From assembly GCF_011397635.1 (NCBI RefSeq), contig NC_064769.1, positions 40,348,033 to 40,412,032 on the forward strand: DNA of 64,000 bases, in the 5' to 3' direction. Position 1 is the stretch's first letter; each line of letters starts with the position of its first letter. Source of the DNA: Epinephelus fuscoguttatus. Taxonomy: Eukaryota > Chordata > Actinopteri > Perciformes > Serranidae. Below, piece after piece: positions 23,275 to 35,381 of the stretch. A program made the translations under genes and the position numbers. The notes beneath the pieces are model-generated. The model was not told where the DNA came from. It did not search any database and was given only the letters and a program-made list of their open reading frames with translations.

Positions 23275-24324
23275 GTGATGAGTGGGGAAACTAGACGCAG
23301 TAAACGACAGACACGAAAACTCCGAAACAAAGCACAAGAGGAGCTCACTATGGAGGAGAAGTCAGTCAACGAAGAGATGCTAGGAGCTAACACCGTGTCA
23401 CTGCACGAGGAGCTAACTAGCATAACAAAGGAGATACGAGAGCTCAAACAAGAAATGAAAAACGAGCTAACCACTTTTAAGGAGGAATTCAAAGCCGACT
23501 TCAGACAAGAGTTCAACGTCTTCAAGGAACAAATAGACAGCAAATTGTCGGCAAATAGCAAGGAGCTACAGGAACATAAACAAAGCATCACAGAGGCACA
23601 GACACGCATCGGAGAACTTGAGGAGTGGAACATCGAGGCTAAAGAAGCCCTGCTAACAGCACTGAAAGAACAGAAAAATCTTAAAGAAAAGCTGACTGAC
23701 TTGGAGGGAAGGTCACGAAGAAATAACGTGCATATTTTCGGAGTCCCAGAAGGTGCAGGAGGCGACTCGGTGCCCCATTTTGTGGAGAACCTGTTGAGGA
23801 GAGAGTTGGCACTGCCGGGGGAGACACACCTGCTGATCCAGCGAGCACACAGAGCAACGGTGGGGAAGCCCAGACCCGGAGCAACACCACGATCCATAAT
23901 TGTCAACTTTCTCCAATTTGACACGAAGGAAATGATACTCAAGAAAGCATGGCAGAAGCGGATAAAAATAGACGGCAAGCCTATTTTTTTCGACCACGAC
24001 TATGCAAACGAAGTGGTACAAAAACGCAAAGCCTATGCAGAAATAAAAAAGGTGCTGAAAGAAAAGGGGATCAAGTTCCAGACTCCACTGACTAGGATTA
24101 AAATACATTGGTCAGACGGCCCTAAAATCTACAACAGTGCTCGGGAAGCAGCGAGAGAGATGGAGAAGCGTGGAATCGTCGTTCGGATGAGAGACAACGA
24201 GGAAGAGGACTCGGTGGAGAACCGGATTCAAGGAACCTTCCATTGGCAGAAAGTCAGAGGATCAGCAGAGCAGAGCGACGCGAGACAGAGGGCACGAGAG
24301 AAGCTCCAGGAGTTTCGGAGATAA
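23275..24324 (+). CDS. LINE ORF1 protein (L1 Transposase_22-like RNA chaperone)
   Basis: 349 codons. The starting ATG at 23275 is 117 bp into the element. The N-terminus is basic (RRSKRQTRKLRNK). Residues about 25-145 form a heptad-rich coiled coil for trimerisation. The RRM follows with LEGRSRRNNVHIFGVPEG at about 143-160, then RAHR and a C-terminal domain (PRSIIVNFLQF, IKIHWSDGPKIYNS). This is the standard order of L1 ORF1p, a nucleic-acid chaperone that coats LINE RNA in the cytoplasm. The tail after residue about 300 is hydrophilic. No disruption seen. It is bicistronic with ORF2, 488 bp downstream. Confidence 0.9.
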   Translation: MMSGETRRSKRQTRKLRNKAQEELTMEEKSVNEEMLGANTVSLHEELTSITKEIRELKQEMKNELTTFKEEFKADFRQEFNVFKEQIDSKLSANSKELQEHKQSITEAQTRIGELEEWNIEAKEALLTALKEQKNLKEKLTDLEGRSRRNNVHIFGVPEGAGGDSVPHFVENLLRRELALPGETHLLIQRAHRATVGKPRPGATPRSIIVNFLQFDTKEMILKKAWQKRIKIDGKPIFFDHDYANEVVQKRKAYAEIKKVLKEKGIKFQTPLTRIKIHWSDGPKIYNSAREAAREMEKRGIVVRMRDNEEEDSVENRIQGTFHWQKVRGSAEQSDARQRAREKLQEFRR

Positions 24325-24812
24325 TACAGTGAACTAGGAAAAACGGGAGGTAGATGTAAGTGGGACATTTAATGAATATGACATTTGAAAACAAGAAACA
24401 TAAACAAAGAGTAACAATATGCTGTAAATAAGATATGTTTTTGTTTATAAGCACTTTATAAAGCTGTGACATTATTTATTTTTCCTTAATTTTATTTTTT
24501 CTTGATTTTACCAACTGGAGAGGTCACAGGACAATGCAGGACAATGCAATGCAAAGCTGCAGTCTACCTCCCAATACAAACTGTGGTACTTGAAAAACAT
24601 GACTGGCAGGAAAATATAATGATTAAAGTTGGACTTAATTAGAAGGAAAGGAGGACTCATGGAAGAGTCAGCATCTTCCTCTCCTGAGGGGCCCTCCCTT
24701 GCTGGGAGGTCTTTCCCCTCTCCTACCAACGGGACATTGGGACCAGAAGAAGGACCCACATGGTATCGGAAGTATGTTCATGGTTTTGATGTTAGTGTTC
24801 TTATAGTTCAAT

Positions 24813-27800
24813 ATGTTGTTAGTGTCAGAAGCACAAAGAAATGTAAAAGTGATGGAAAAGACGCAAATTAACCATCTGAAAATAGCCTCTCTTAACGTGA
24901 ACGGGTTGAATAACCCGATAAAAAGGGGTAAGGTTCTTACAAAGTTTTACAAAGAGAAAACACAGATCATCTATCTGCAAGAGACTCACCTTTCTCCACA
25001 GGAGCATCAGAAACTAAAGAATCTGGGATTTAGAAATACTTTTTATAGCTCATTTAGAAGGGCTAGTAAAAGGGGGGTTGCAATTTTAATCTCCAACAAG
25101 ATAAGATTTGAGAGCCTAAAAGAAATAAAGGATAAAGAAGGCAGATACATTATTGTAAAGGGGAGACTGGAAGACCAAATGGTCACATTAATCAATATAT
25201 ACGCGCCACCAGAATCTGATAAACATTTTTACAAAACTCTGTTTGACATTATCTCCCTTGAAACTGAGGGAATACTGATCTGTGGAGGAGATTGGAACCT
25301 GGTATTGAATTATAACCTGGACACAACTAGTACCAAAAAAAGTAGTAAAATACAATTGGCTTGTTATATAAATACAACATTAACAGAATTAGGAATAATA
25401 GATGTTTGGAGAGAAACTCACCCATTAAAGAGAGATTATACATACTATTCCGTTCCCCATCTGGTACACACGAGAATTGATTATTTTTTCATGAGCTCTG
25501 AGGATAGATTTAGGATTGTGGAATGTAAGATAGGAGTAGCAGACCTGTCAGATCACTGTACCCTATATCTGACATTGAATCTAAATAGAAGACAAAAGAA
25601 TACAACCTGGCGACTAAATCTTGACCTATTAAACGACACAACGCTGGTAGAAGCACTAAAGAGGGACATAAACGCATACAGAAAAGAGAATGATAATGGA
25701 GAGGTAGATCCCACTATTTTGTGGGATGCTATAAAAGCAGTAATGAGGGGCAAACTAATATCCTACGCCTCTTATATTAAAAAAAATAGGGCTAAGGACT
25801 TTCAGGAAAAGATTGAAGAGCTTAAAACATTAGAACAACAACATAAAAACACAAGTGACCCAGATACATACAGTCAAATTAAAGAAGCCAAGAGAAAAAT
25901 TGATGAAATATTAGGGAAAGAAGTAGAAAAGAAACTTCGATTTCTAAAACAAACTTATTATGAAGGAGGGCCAAAAGCAACTAAATCATTAGCCAGGCGC
26001 TTAAGAAATAAACAACAACTCAACACAATTCATAGAATTAGAGAACCTACAACAAATTCATTAGTACTTAAACCAGAGGAGATTGAAAATTCATTTGAAG
26101 AATACTATAAAAACCTTTACTCTCAACCTGATGCTGCAGATGATGAGACAATAAAAACATTTTTAAATTCATTGGACCTTCCAACAATAGGGGAATCACA
26201 AAATGCTTTAATATGTTCACAGATTACAGAAAAAGAATTAGAAAACGCCATTAAGAAATTGAAATCAAATAAAGCCCCAGGAAGCGACGGCTTTCCAATT
26301 GAATGGTATAGAACTTTTAGAAAGGAACTAAACCCACTATTATTAGGATCATTGAATCAGACAATAAAAAAAGGCATACTTCCCCCCTCGTGGAAAGAGG
26401 CCATTATCACTGTTATCCCCAAGGAAGGTAAAAACAAGGAATACTGTAAAAATTATAGACCAATATCGATACTAAATTGTGATTACAAGATATATACGTC
26501 GATTTTAGCCAATAGATTTGAAACCTTCATGACAGAGCCAATAAGTGAAGATCAATCTGGCTTCATTAAAGGGCGACAGACCCAGGACAATATAAGACGG
26601 ACATTGCATATAATAGAAGAAATACAAAGAAAAGGAGAAAGTGCCATATTAATAAGTTTAGATGCTGAAAAAGCCTTTGATAGCGTTAGCTGGAGATTCT
26701 TGTATCTTTGCTTGGAGAAATTTGGCTTCAAACCAGAGTCTGTTTCATGTGTTAGAACACTGTATCAGGACCCAATAGCAAGAATAAAAGTAAATGGCAG
26801 CCTTACTAAATGGTTCAAGTTAGAAAGGTCCACTAGACAGGGGTGTTGTCTCTCCCCCACCCTATTCGCAATCTTTATTGAACCTCTAGCTCAAGCAGTG
26901 AGGCAAAAAGAAGAAATAGAGGGAATAAATATAAGAGATGCGGAACACAAAATTGGGCTGTTCGCAGATGACGTTTTGATATATTTAAAAAAACCAGACT
27001 CCAGCCTACCGAAATTGATGACCTTGTTAGAATTCTATGGGCACTGGTCTGGATATAAGTTAAATGTTGAAAAAACACAAATCTTGTCCATTAATTACTC
27101 CCCATCTACAGAAATTCAACAAAGATATAGTTTCAAATGGGACAAAAAATCCATCCATTACTTAGGGATAAAAATCACAAAAAAGCTATCTGAATTATAT
27201 GAAACAAATTACAAACCTTTAAATCAAGAAATCTTAAAGGATATGGAAAGATGGGAAGTTCTGATGTTAGATTTTAGCTCAAGAATAGAAATTATCAAGC
27301 TGAACGTGTTGCCAAGAATTTTGTATCTATTTCAGTGTTTGCCGGTGCCGATCCCTCCCTCACAATTTATAGAGTGGGACAAAAAAAATTCAAGATTTAT
27401 TTGGAAGGGATGCAAACCAAGAATTAAATATACAACACTTCAAATATCTAAAGATGGGGGAGGATTGGCGCTGCCAAACCTTAAAGAATATTACTATGCT
27501 GCACAGCTCCGCTCATTGATATGCTGGTGTGCAACAAACTGTGCCACAAGATGGAAGGAGATAGAGTTAAATATAGAGAACTGTCATGTGCAGAGTATGA
27601 TTGCTAATAGAAATATCTTCAAACAAAAAGAAGGAAAGCTGGATCCAATCACCAAATTCACCTTGGAGATCTGGTACAAAGTAGTAAGGAAGTACAGACT
27701 GGAAAATGAGATAAAAGTTTTGAATTGGATGGCCTATGACACTAATTTCAAGCCAGGGACTCTGAACCAGAAATTTAAACAATGGGCAAACAGAGGCCTG

Positions 27801-28643
27801 AATATATTAGATACAGTAATTGAAAAAAGAGAAATCAAAAGCTTTCCTAAATTAAGAAGGGAATATGGATTAGAGCATCAAGATTTTTATATGTATTTAC
27901 AAGTCAGAGACTATTTTAATAAAGAAATAAAGCCAGATCTCCCAGGTGAACCAAATAAAGTGATTGTGACTTTATGTAATGCACACAAGAACAAATTTGG
28001 AAGAGTAATATCTGAATTGTACCAAGGTATGGTAGCAAATAGAAACACTTCAACTTTGTACATAAGAGATAAGTGGGAGAAAGAACTAAAGGAAGTAATA
28101 ACTGACGATATGTGGTAAAATATATTTAAAACACAGCAAACAACTAGTTATTCCAGAATATGGAAAGAATTTTGCTGGAAAAACATTGTGAGATTTTTCA
28201 TCACACCGAAAATGAAAAAGGGACGTTCACCTGTTCAACAACTCTGCTGGAGACTGTGTGGGGAACAGAATGTGGGTCACACACATGTTTTTTGGCACTG
28301 TACCAAAATCACAAGATACTGGAATGATGTGTGGAAAGAGATGGGAAAGATATTAGGCTATGAGCTGCCTAAAACATGCACCGCACTATACTTGGGAAAT
28401 GTAACTCGAGAAAACATCCAAGACAAAGACTGGTATCTGATTAAGATTTTACTGGCGGCTTCCAAGAAAGCCATCACAAGGAGATGGCACAAAGAAGACC
28501 CCCCTACTTGGAGGAACTGTATGGAGATCATTGATGAAATACACGTTATGGAGAGACTCACACATATTATAAAACTGCAACAATCATTATGTGAAAGCAG
28601 ATGGGAAAAATGGACTGTCTACAAAAAACAGCATAAAGACTGA
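24813..28643 (+). pseudogene. LINE ORF2 (endonuclease + reverse transcriptase), single in-frame stop
   Basis: Encodes an AP-like endonuclease (SLNVNGLNN at about residue 29, LQETHL at 56, GGDWNLV at about 158, SDHCTLYL at about 245) and a reverse transcriptase (NYRPISIL, QSGFIKGRQTQDN, LISLDAEKAFDS with the first catalytic Asp, RQGCCLSPTLFAIF, and the FADDVLIYL box at about 717). The frame meets TAA at 28116-28118 after TDDMW, then continues open in the same frame to 28643. The C-terminal part after the stop contains a CCHC-type knuckle (CWRLCGEQ...HVFWHC). Starts are possible at 24813 or at the ATG at 24852, closer to the endonuclease; the second fits better. Except for that stop (probably GAA to TAA) the protein looks complete. 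Confidence 0.88.
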
Positions 28644-28698
28644 GTAATTTCTCTGACACTATGTTCTATATGTATTGTGTTGTTTAAATGAGAAAATC

Positions 28699-28730
28699 AA
28701 TAAAATATTAGTTAAAAAAAAACAAAAAAA
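28699..28730 (+). terminator. LINE polyadenylation signal and A-rich tail
   Basis: AATAAA at 28699-28704 is followed within 10 bp by an A-rich tail that abuts the 3' target duplication. Confidence 0.85.
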
Positions 28731-28744
28731 AAAACTGATGCTTC

Positions 28745-29318
28745 ATTCAAGTGTCATGAAGACTGTTGGTGATGGTTTCTGTAGTGGCCACTAGAGGGAG
28801 CCAACACTGCATCACTGTAGGGATGATGTGGCCTGACGAGACTCTGCTCACCTTCAACACACACACTGTGAAAAAAGAAAACCTTGAGTAAACACAAATC
28901 ATCAAGGCCACATGATGCAATAGATTTTTGAGTTTTCTCAACTTTTGACTGTTGCTGACTTTACGAAGGTTCACAGGTTTAGACAAGAGTTGTGCCAACT
29001 GGGATCTTCTTATTTACCTCATTATGACGTTCCTGTCAGGCTAACAGTTAAATTCCAGCTTCAGTGCCTTTCAATTAACACAGATTTACTTTTTGTATAA
29101 ACGTACAGCTCTGAGTTCAAAACTCTGCCTTTCTAACTGTAACTGTATTTAAGGTGTGCTCAGTAAATGAATGAGTAAATGAAATAAAGAGCAAACAGCT
29201 GAAAATGAACTGAACCTGCTTTGTTGCTTTAAACAAACATGATTCAACATGACTGAAGTAAATCTGGCCTCCAGTTCAATATTCATACAGATTCAACATG
29301 TTGTCATCAAAATCTTAT

Positions 29319-29320
<2 letters not shown>
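28745..29320. other. Flanking DNA beyond the LINE, no gene recognised
   Basis: Continuation of the pre-insertion sequence. Contains gtggccactagagggagcc, a phrase common in fish UTR-like DNA. No domain-bearing ORF. Confidence 0.35.

Positions 29321-29321
<1 letters not shown>

Positions 29322-29376
<55 letters not shown>
29322..29376. repeat. (GT)n microsatellite
   Basis: About 27 GT units. Confidence 0.97.
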
Positions 29377-29377
<1 letters not shown>

Positions 29378-30320
29378 CAGGTTTTTCTCCTCACTGACTT
29401 GGTCAATCCATGTGAAATTTGGCACAGTGGTAGAGGGTCATGGGAGGATGCCAATGAAGCAATATTACATCAATTGGCCAAAGGGGGGCGCTATAGCAAC
29501 CCATTGAAATGTCAAACTGTGAATGGGCATATCTCATGCCCCGTATGTCGTAGAGACATGAAACTTTGCACAGAGATGCCTCTCCTCATGAGGAACACAT
29601 TTGCCTCAAGAACCCATAACTTCCGCTTATATAGATTTTCCGCCATTTTGAATGTTTTGAAAAACACTTCAAATGGATCTCTTCCTAGGAAGTTTGAGCG
29701 ATCTGCATGAAACTGGGTGAACATAATCTAGGGACCAATATCTAAAGTTCCCTCTTGGCAAAAGTTGGAAAACTTCCTAAAACTGAGCTTCTATAAGGCA
29801 ATGAATATTGCGGAGGGCGTGGCTCATCACATAAAGGTGTAGAACATCTCAAGGGTTTCACCCATCACCACGCAACTTTGTAGGCATATGACCACACATA
29901 ATCTGAGGGGACCCCTCCATTATTGACCCCATCAAACAAAATGAGGGCGCTAGAGAGCTCATTTCTTATCTAGGCCTAACCGCCATATGGATTTTTACTA
30001 AACTTGGTAGATATGTAGAACAGGACGCCTCAAGGTGACTGGAGAAATTTAACTCTAATTGGCAACTGGGTGGCGCTATAACAACAGAAAAATGCTTCAA
30101 AATGGCTAAAATGCGACCGATCGCTGTGGCTCCCCCTGTGGACCAATGCTGGTGTTGTTGTTTTCTAATGTTTGGTATGACTAAGTCATGGTATGGTATG
30201 CTGCACATAATCACGGAAACTGTCAGTGTGTCATTCTGTCAGTCAGTCATTCTGTCTGTCCCACGTTTTTCTACTCACTGACGTGGTCAATCTACTGTAC
30301 TTTCAATAAAGCAATCGTAC
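29377..30320 (+). repeat. Dispersed teleost repeat (tttctcctcactgacttggtcaat family), with partial second copy
   Basis: Starts ggtttttctcctcactgacttggtcaatcca and includes gggggcgctatagcaac and ggtggcgctataacaac. A partial second start, tttctactcactgacgtggtcaatct, appears at about 30268. This is a familiar fish intergenic repeat. Its ORFs have no domains. Confidence 0.65.
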
Positions 30321-30429
30321 TATCAGCTTCACAAACACTCTGTCTGAATACATTGCTCTTCTTAATGGGTTCAGTTGACTATTTAATCTGCAATTTCCTG
30401 TGACCTGTATCCCAAACACACACCATGTG

Positions 30430-30560
30430 AAAGGCAAGGCAAGGCAAGTTTATTTGTAGAATAGTAATTCAAAGTGCTTTACAGAACAAGAAAATGCATT
30501 AAAATCACAATACAGAATAAAAACATAAATAATCATTATAAAATGAACTTTAAAAGAGAA
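30430..30560 (+). mobile_element. LINE/SINE 3'-tail fragment (ggcaaggcaagtttattt type)
   Basis: aaggcaaggcaagtttatttgt followed by attcaaagtgctttacag and a-rich sequence. It resembles the reverse complement of the 3' end shared by fish L2-type LINEs and their SINEs. Confidence 0.65.
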
Positions 30561-30599
30561 GAGTGCAGATAAGATCCTTTCAGTCATATGCACAGTGAA

Positions 30600-31868
30600 A
30601 CTGTACGTGGGCAACTGTGCACTCAGTGGATATGGACTAGTGTTACTATATTGTTGACAGTAAACAAAACACTCTGAGTTTTCTCCATGACTGAATATAG
30701 TGATAAATCCTACTGGACCTCAAACACTAAAATAGCTACTGACAATGCCACAAACATTCATCCTGAAAATCAGCTGTGTGAGTGAAATGTTTAAAGGAGC
30801 ACTAACCACAATGAACTGGACCAATTAAAAGCTGCGCCTGTTGTCAAGTGGCAACTGACACTGACACTTCAACTGACAATCTCTATTTCAGAGCCAAAGG
30901 AGACGTACATGCTTCAAACGTGTACCCCATAATGTTCACGGCATACAGAAGGTAAAACAGGTCTGCAACAGCAGTGCAGAGGTCTGGTAGGTCATGCAGC
31001 ACAATGGCCCCTCCAACACAACAGCCACGTCTTGAACATCTGATGATATGGAGCAGCATCATCTTCTACGATGGCGTGGAGGGCAACAGACACACCTCTG
31101 AGGATCCTTTGTTCATGGTCAATGTCCTGAGGAAAGTAACTCTGTAATTTTTTTTCAGTCTGTGGAAGTTTTACAAAGATGTGTTAAAGTCTGACTCAAC
31201 AGCAGCATCTCTTTCAAAAACCAATGACACTGTTGTAATCACACAGCAACTTTGTTGTGATGAGTTTTGTTAAAAGGACAGTTTGATGAAAGATGAACAG
31301 TTGTTAGAAAACATCAATACAAAGGTACAAGAAGCTTGTGGATCTAAAAAGTGAAGCTGAAACATCGACTGTACCTGTAAATTATATATTTTTATAGTTT
31401 AGTTTTTTATCATGTAAATCTCGTCACTGTGAAACCTAAATCTGAGGACATTGTATAAACTGTATAAACTGTCACATCCATCCACCTCAGGTTTATTTAA
31501 AAATCCCTGTACATGAATCTTTCTATATTGATCTTATTATTCCAGCGCCCTCTGCACTCTGCACCATCCTACTGTTTACACCTACAGCTACATTTATATC
31601 TGCTCATAGTTAATTGTTGGTGTTTGTCTTTGTCCGTCTTTGTTGTCCTTGTTTTTATTTTTGTGTGTGTTTTTGTGTTTGTAGGTTAAATTCAAACAGC
31701 AACCTCCAGGACTGAAAAATAAAACCAAGTGAGGAGACAGAGACAGAGACAGAGAGAGAGACAGGACAGACGGTAATGACAGTAGCTTACAACAACATTA
31801 ATGAAAGTAATAATATTGTAATTATAATTCTGGCTATTGTGGTACAATATGTTGAAAGTATGTATTAA
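30600..31868. other. Intergenic stretch, no gene recognised
   Basis: AT-rich without domain-bearing ORFs. A short (gaca/gaga)n run lies at about 31735-31765. Confidence 0.4.
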
Positions 31869-32650
31869 TATTCAATTCAGTTCAATTCAAATGGCTTTAT
31901 TGGCATGGCGTAACACTGTACATATTGCCAAAGCAAGCGTCTGGAATTAAAAATAATAATAATAATAACAATAAAGGAAAACAATATTTACAATAAATGA
32001 ATTATAATCTATACTGTTGGTAATACTGTAACTATGACTGACTCAGTCACCACAATCAATCAATCTCAGTCAATTAATTACAATGAATGAATCAATCAAT
32101 CAATCAGTTTGTGTCAACTAAAAAAAATGTCATTAAAACTGTAGTAAAGTAACAGGCTACAGTTAAAACAAGTAGTCTGTTGTCAATATAACAGTAATAA
32201 CAAAGAAGAAGAAAACAACAAACAACAAGCGTGTGTGTCACTCCCTGTCTTTCAGTCTATGGCAGGCAGAAACATAGACTGCTCCTAATTTACTACTCTT
32301 TGATTCTTCCCCTAGTAGGATAGGCTGTTTGTCCTCATCTGGTAGTTTTAAAAAAACTTTTGTTGTGGATTCAAATTTTGGGAAATATGTTTCTCTAATA
32401 TGTTTATATTTTTCACATTTGGTGAAGAAGTGTAACTCTGTCTCAGGTTCACTAAGGCTGCAGTGACAGCACAGGCTCCAGGTTTTCCTGTGCCTCCCTG
32501 TTTCAATAGCAAGGTCGTGTTTACTCAGTCTGTACTTTGGCAAGGTTCCTTTTAGTTGCTGATCAGTCACCATGCTCAAATAATCTGCTGTGGTGTAGTG
32601 TTGATTTAGATATAAATGTATAATATGTATACTATCAGATATATTAATAT
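31869..32650 (-). mobile_element. LINE 3' end (C-terminal coding end plus 3' UTR tail)
   Basis: On the reverse strand, a C-terminal LINE frame (about 32620-32238) contains IETGRHRK, CCHCSLSEPETELHFFTKCEKY and LLGEESK. A 3' UTR follows, ending in tgccaataaagccatttgaattgaactgaattgaa-type repeats at 31869-31905. This order fits the last part of a fish jockey/CR1-group LINE inserted in reverse. Only the 3' end is present. Confidence 0.65.
32238..32620 (-). pseudogene. LINE ORF2 C-terminal fragment
   Basis: About 125 codons ending at 32238. It has the Cys/His pattern C-C-x-x-C...H-F-F-x-x-C found downstream of RT in several fish LINEs. The N-terminal extension of the open frame (poly-Leu) belongs to a neighbouring repeat and not to this protein. 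Confidence 0.6.
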
Positions 32651-32750
32651 CTGGCAGTATACATATGTGACAATAATCATATGTGTATAATAACAGTAGA
32701 AGTATGACTAATGGTAACAGCAGCAGCAGGAGGCATCTGGCAGTATCATC
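32625..32750. repeat. Dispersed repeat copy, shared with 53490-53585
   Basis: atatgtgacaataatcatat, gtgtataataacagta and agcagcagcaggaggcatctg occur in both places in the same orientation with few differences. Confidence 0.85.
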
Positions 32751-33159
32751 CCCCTGCGGAGCCACAGAGACACAATTTTAGTCGTGCGCACGTGCCAGTT
32801 TCAGAGCCACCATTTTAGACATCCACATGTGAGCTCAAGAGGGCGAGGTATCTATCAATCATTTTTTAATGTGGCCAATCAGGGGCTCACAATCTTGTCA
32901 GTTTTTAATTCAGCCAATCACATCACAGTAGTGGGAGGAGTCAACATTTCAACAGAATATCTTTACAAAACAAGGCATTTAAAGACGTCCCCTTGGACTG
33001 TGACAAACTGTGCTGCACATGTTCACTGATGTTTTATAGACTCAGTGATTGATTACTGAAAAACATCATCATAGATTCATCAATAATCAATATAATGGTT
33101 ATTCACTGCTGAAATTCAGTCTCCTCTGAATGACTCTGCTGATGTTAACACGTCTACAG

Positions 33160-33325
33160 GAAATAACAAGAAGACTCTGACTGCATTAAGCTCATAGGAA
33201 CATCTCAGCCTGGTTGTCATGGTAACAGAGACCACAGTCCTATAATTAGTAATTTATCAGCAGCTTCTTATCTAATTAAAGTTTATCAGTTTCACAGAAA
33301 TGCAGTTCAGAGAAGTGAGGCCGCT
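33160..33325 (+). repeat. Left copy of a local duplication (right copy 36440-36625)
   Basis: Shared ordered phrases: aagaagactctgact/aagaacacactgac, aggaacatct(c/t)agcctg, gtcatggt, atcagtttcacagaaatgc and ttcagagaagtg. The right copy has acquired a poly-T run at 36542-36572. The right copy lies in the first intron of the kringle-SRCR gene. Confidence 0.75.
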
Positions 33326-33754
33326 CTCTGCTCCCCGCCTTTACATGCTCGCAGTCTTCACTTAGCAACAGTTGTCATGACGCTGATGTGCAGATTGGAT
33401 ACTTTCACACAGACACACTGAGAGAAGCCCAATAGAGACAGAGTGCATTTAACTCCCGCCCCCACCATTGACTTTGTATTACCTGAAGGTGCCTCCTTGT
33501 CTTTAACATCTAGCAAACACAAACTACCTAAAAGCTGCTCTATGGTGGGATGCACTACCAACGCTGTAAAGAATTCATAACTAAGTTTTCACAAACTGCC
33601 GAACCAAAAACTGAGCTTTAAAACAATAAGACGTGAGGCATGAGCAGGAAGATATGAGGAAACTGTGGGATCCTGACACTCAGTATGCAGATATGCAGCC
33701 AGCATTTTGCTAATTTGGCCAGACAAACTGTACAGGTTGAAGCTAACTAAGCTA

Positions 33755-35379
33755 CAGTGGTGGAAAAAAGTTTTCAGACACCCCATGCATTTGTGAAATA
33801 TTGCATTAAGAATCACTCTTAGGTCTTCAAGTGCAATTTCTTTTAGTACAGTCACAGCCAAAATACTAAATAAATCCTAAAAAAGCCATTAAAAACTTAA
33901 AATTGATTGGTTCCATAAAAATACATAAGAAATTTTGAGTATTGGGTCATTTTGGTACCAGTGATGAAGGTCGTTCTTTTTATTAAAAGACACAATTTTT
34001 GTTGCCAAGCTTTGTGTCTACATAAAGCCAGCACATTTGAAAGTTCGTCAGACACAAAAATGGCTAAAACAAGGAACCTAACGCAGGAAACACGCCTGAA
34101 GATAAAGATTCTCAGCCAGGAAGGGTACAGCTGCCGCCAGATAGCCAGGAAGTGCAGATGCAGGCCTTCAGCAGTTGGATACACTCTGCAGAAATACAGA
34201 CGAACCAACAGCTTGGAAGACAAACCAAGATCTGGGCGTCCAAGGGTTTCTTCAGCAAGAAATGACCGCATCCTGATCCACATGTGCAGGCAAAACCGCC
34301 AAATGACATCACAGGAGCTTCAGCAGCAGTGGTCAAACCAAACTGGTGTCCAGTGTTCCACCAGCACTGTACGTGGCCAACTTTTAGATCATGGCTTAAG
34401 GTCCTACAAGGCTATCAAGAAGCCCCTGATCAATGAGAGACAGAGGTTAGCCCGGCGTCGTTGGGCCCAGGCACACAAGAACTGGACAGCCAGGAACTGG
34501 AAGAAGATTTTGTGGTCAGATGAGTCCAGTTTCCAGCTTTATCTTCCTCCTACTAATGTGAGGGGAAGGCCAGGCGAAGCATTATCTCCAGCATGTACAG
34601 TACCTGCTGTCAAGCATGGTGGAGGCAGTATCATGGTTTGGGGATGCATGAGTGCTGCTGGTGTTGGTCATCTCACTGTCTGTGATGGCACATTGAACTC
34701 TACCAAGTATTGTACCATTCTCCAAACCCACATGCTCCCTTCTGCGCGTGCACTGTTCCGTCGAGGTAAAAACTGGATGTTTCAACAAGATAATGCCCCT
34801 TGCCACACATCCAAGGCCAGTAGAACTTGGCTGCAGGAGCACAGTATCCAGGTCTTAGAGTGGCCAGCTCAATCCCCGGACATGATCCACCACAGATAAA
34901 AATCTGTGGTGGATTATCAAAAGGTCTGTTTCAAAGCATAAACCAAAGAATTTAGAAGAATTAAAAGCAGTAATTCAAGAAGAATGGGACAAGATTACCC
35001 CTCAACAGTGTGAAAGGCTCGTGGGGAACATGCCAGCCAGGATTAGAGCTCTACTACGTGCCAATGGCAGGACTACTAAACATTAATTTGATGATGTGAT
35101 GGTTTATTTATTTTTTGTTCAGTTTTGAACACATTCTCTGTTATTTGTTGACTCTGATACCGACAATGTTGAGAACTGACATATTGAAACTGTCAAGAAT
35201 TTAGTTTTGTTAGTTTTTCTTGTAAACAATAAACAAAAAAATATAATTTGTATTTGTTTGTATCTGTCTAATGCAGCCACACCTTTTGAAACACAAAAAA
35301 GATTTCCACAAATATTTCACGATAATATTTGAGATTGTGTAAAATTTTAATGGTGTCTGAAAATTTTTTTCCACCACTG
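33755..35379 (+). mobile_element. Young Tc1/mariner transposon with intact TIRs and TA duplication
   Basis: Termini cagtggtggaaaaaagtttt (33755) and its near-exact complement ending at 35379 (one mismatch over about 28 bp), flanked by TA on both sides (33753-33754, 35380-35381). 1,625 bp, the normal Tc1 length, with one transposase gene. Good TIRs and a readable ORF suggest recent arrival. Confidence 0.95.
34060..35086 (+). pseudogene. Tc1 transposase, broken by a small inverted duplication
   Basis: Starts MAKTRNLTQETR with two helix-turn-helix motifs in the first 110 residues and a GRPR AT-hook-like link (KPRSGRPRV). The DDE domain shows LWSDESSF (first Asp) and FQQDNAPCHTS (second Asp). 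At 34885-34914 the segment that should encode the NPIEN block with the catalytic Glu is replaced by the reverse complement of adjacent sequence, which creates a stop at 34897 and a +1 shift. The frame downstream (NLWWIIKRSV...GRTTKH, ending at 35086) is otherwise intact. The length before the lesion is about 280 codons, against about 340 for a full protein. Confidence 0.93.
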
Positions 35380-35381
35380 TA

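Larger units (their letters stand above)
23158..28730 (+). mobile_element. Near-full-length Tx1/L1-like LINE with 14-bp target duplication
   Basis: Flanked by the perfect duplication aaaactgatgcttc (23144-23157 and 28731-28744). It begins with a GC-rich 5' UTR (ggcgggcttccggtgagcgg), has ORF1 (23275-24324), a 490-bp spacer, ORF2 (24813-28643, one internal stop), a polyadenylation signal AATAAA at 28699 and an A-rich tail. Both ORFs are A-rich in codon use, unlike the host exons. Intact ORF1 and an exact target duplication indicate a recent insertion. Confidence 0.93.

Noticed and set aside
24629..24871. 80-codon ORF between LINE ORF1 and ORF2
   Set aside because: No domain, low likelihood of translation; treated as spacer.
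32620..32765. Poly-Leu N-terminal extension resembling a signal or membrane segment
   Set aside because: It is translation of a dispersed repeat also found at 53490-53585.
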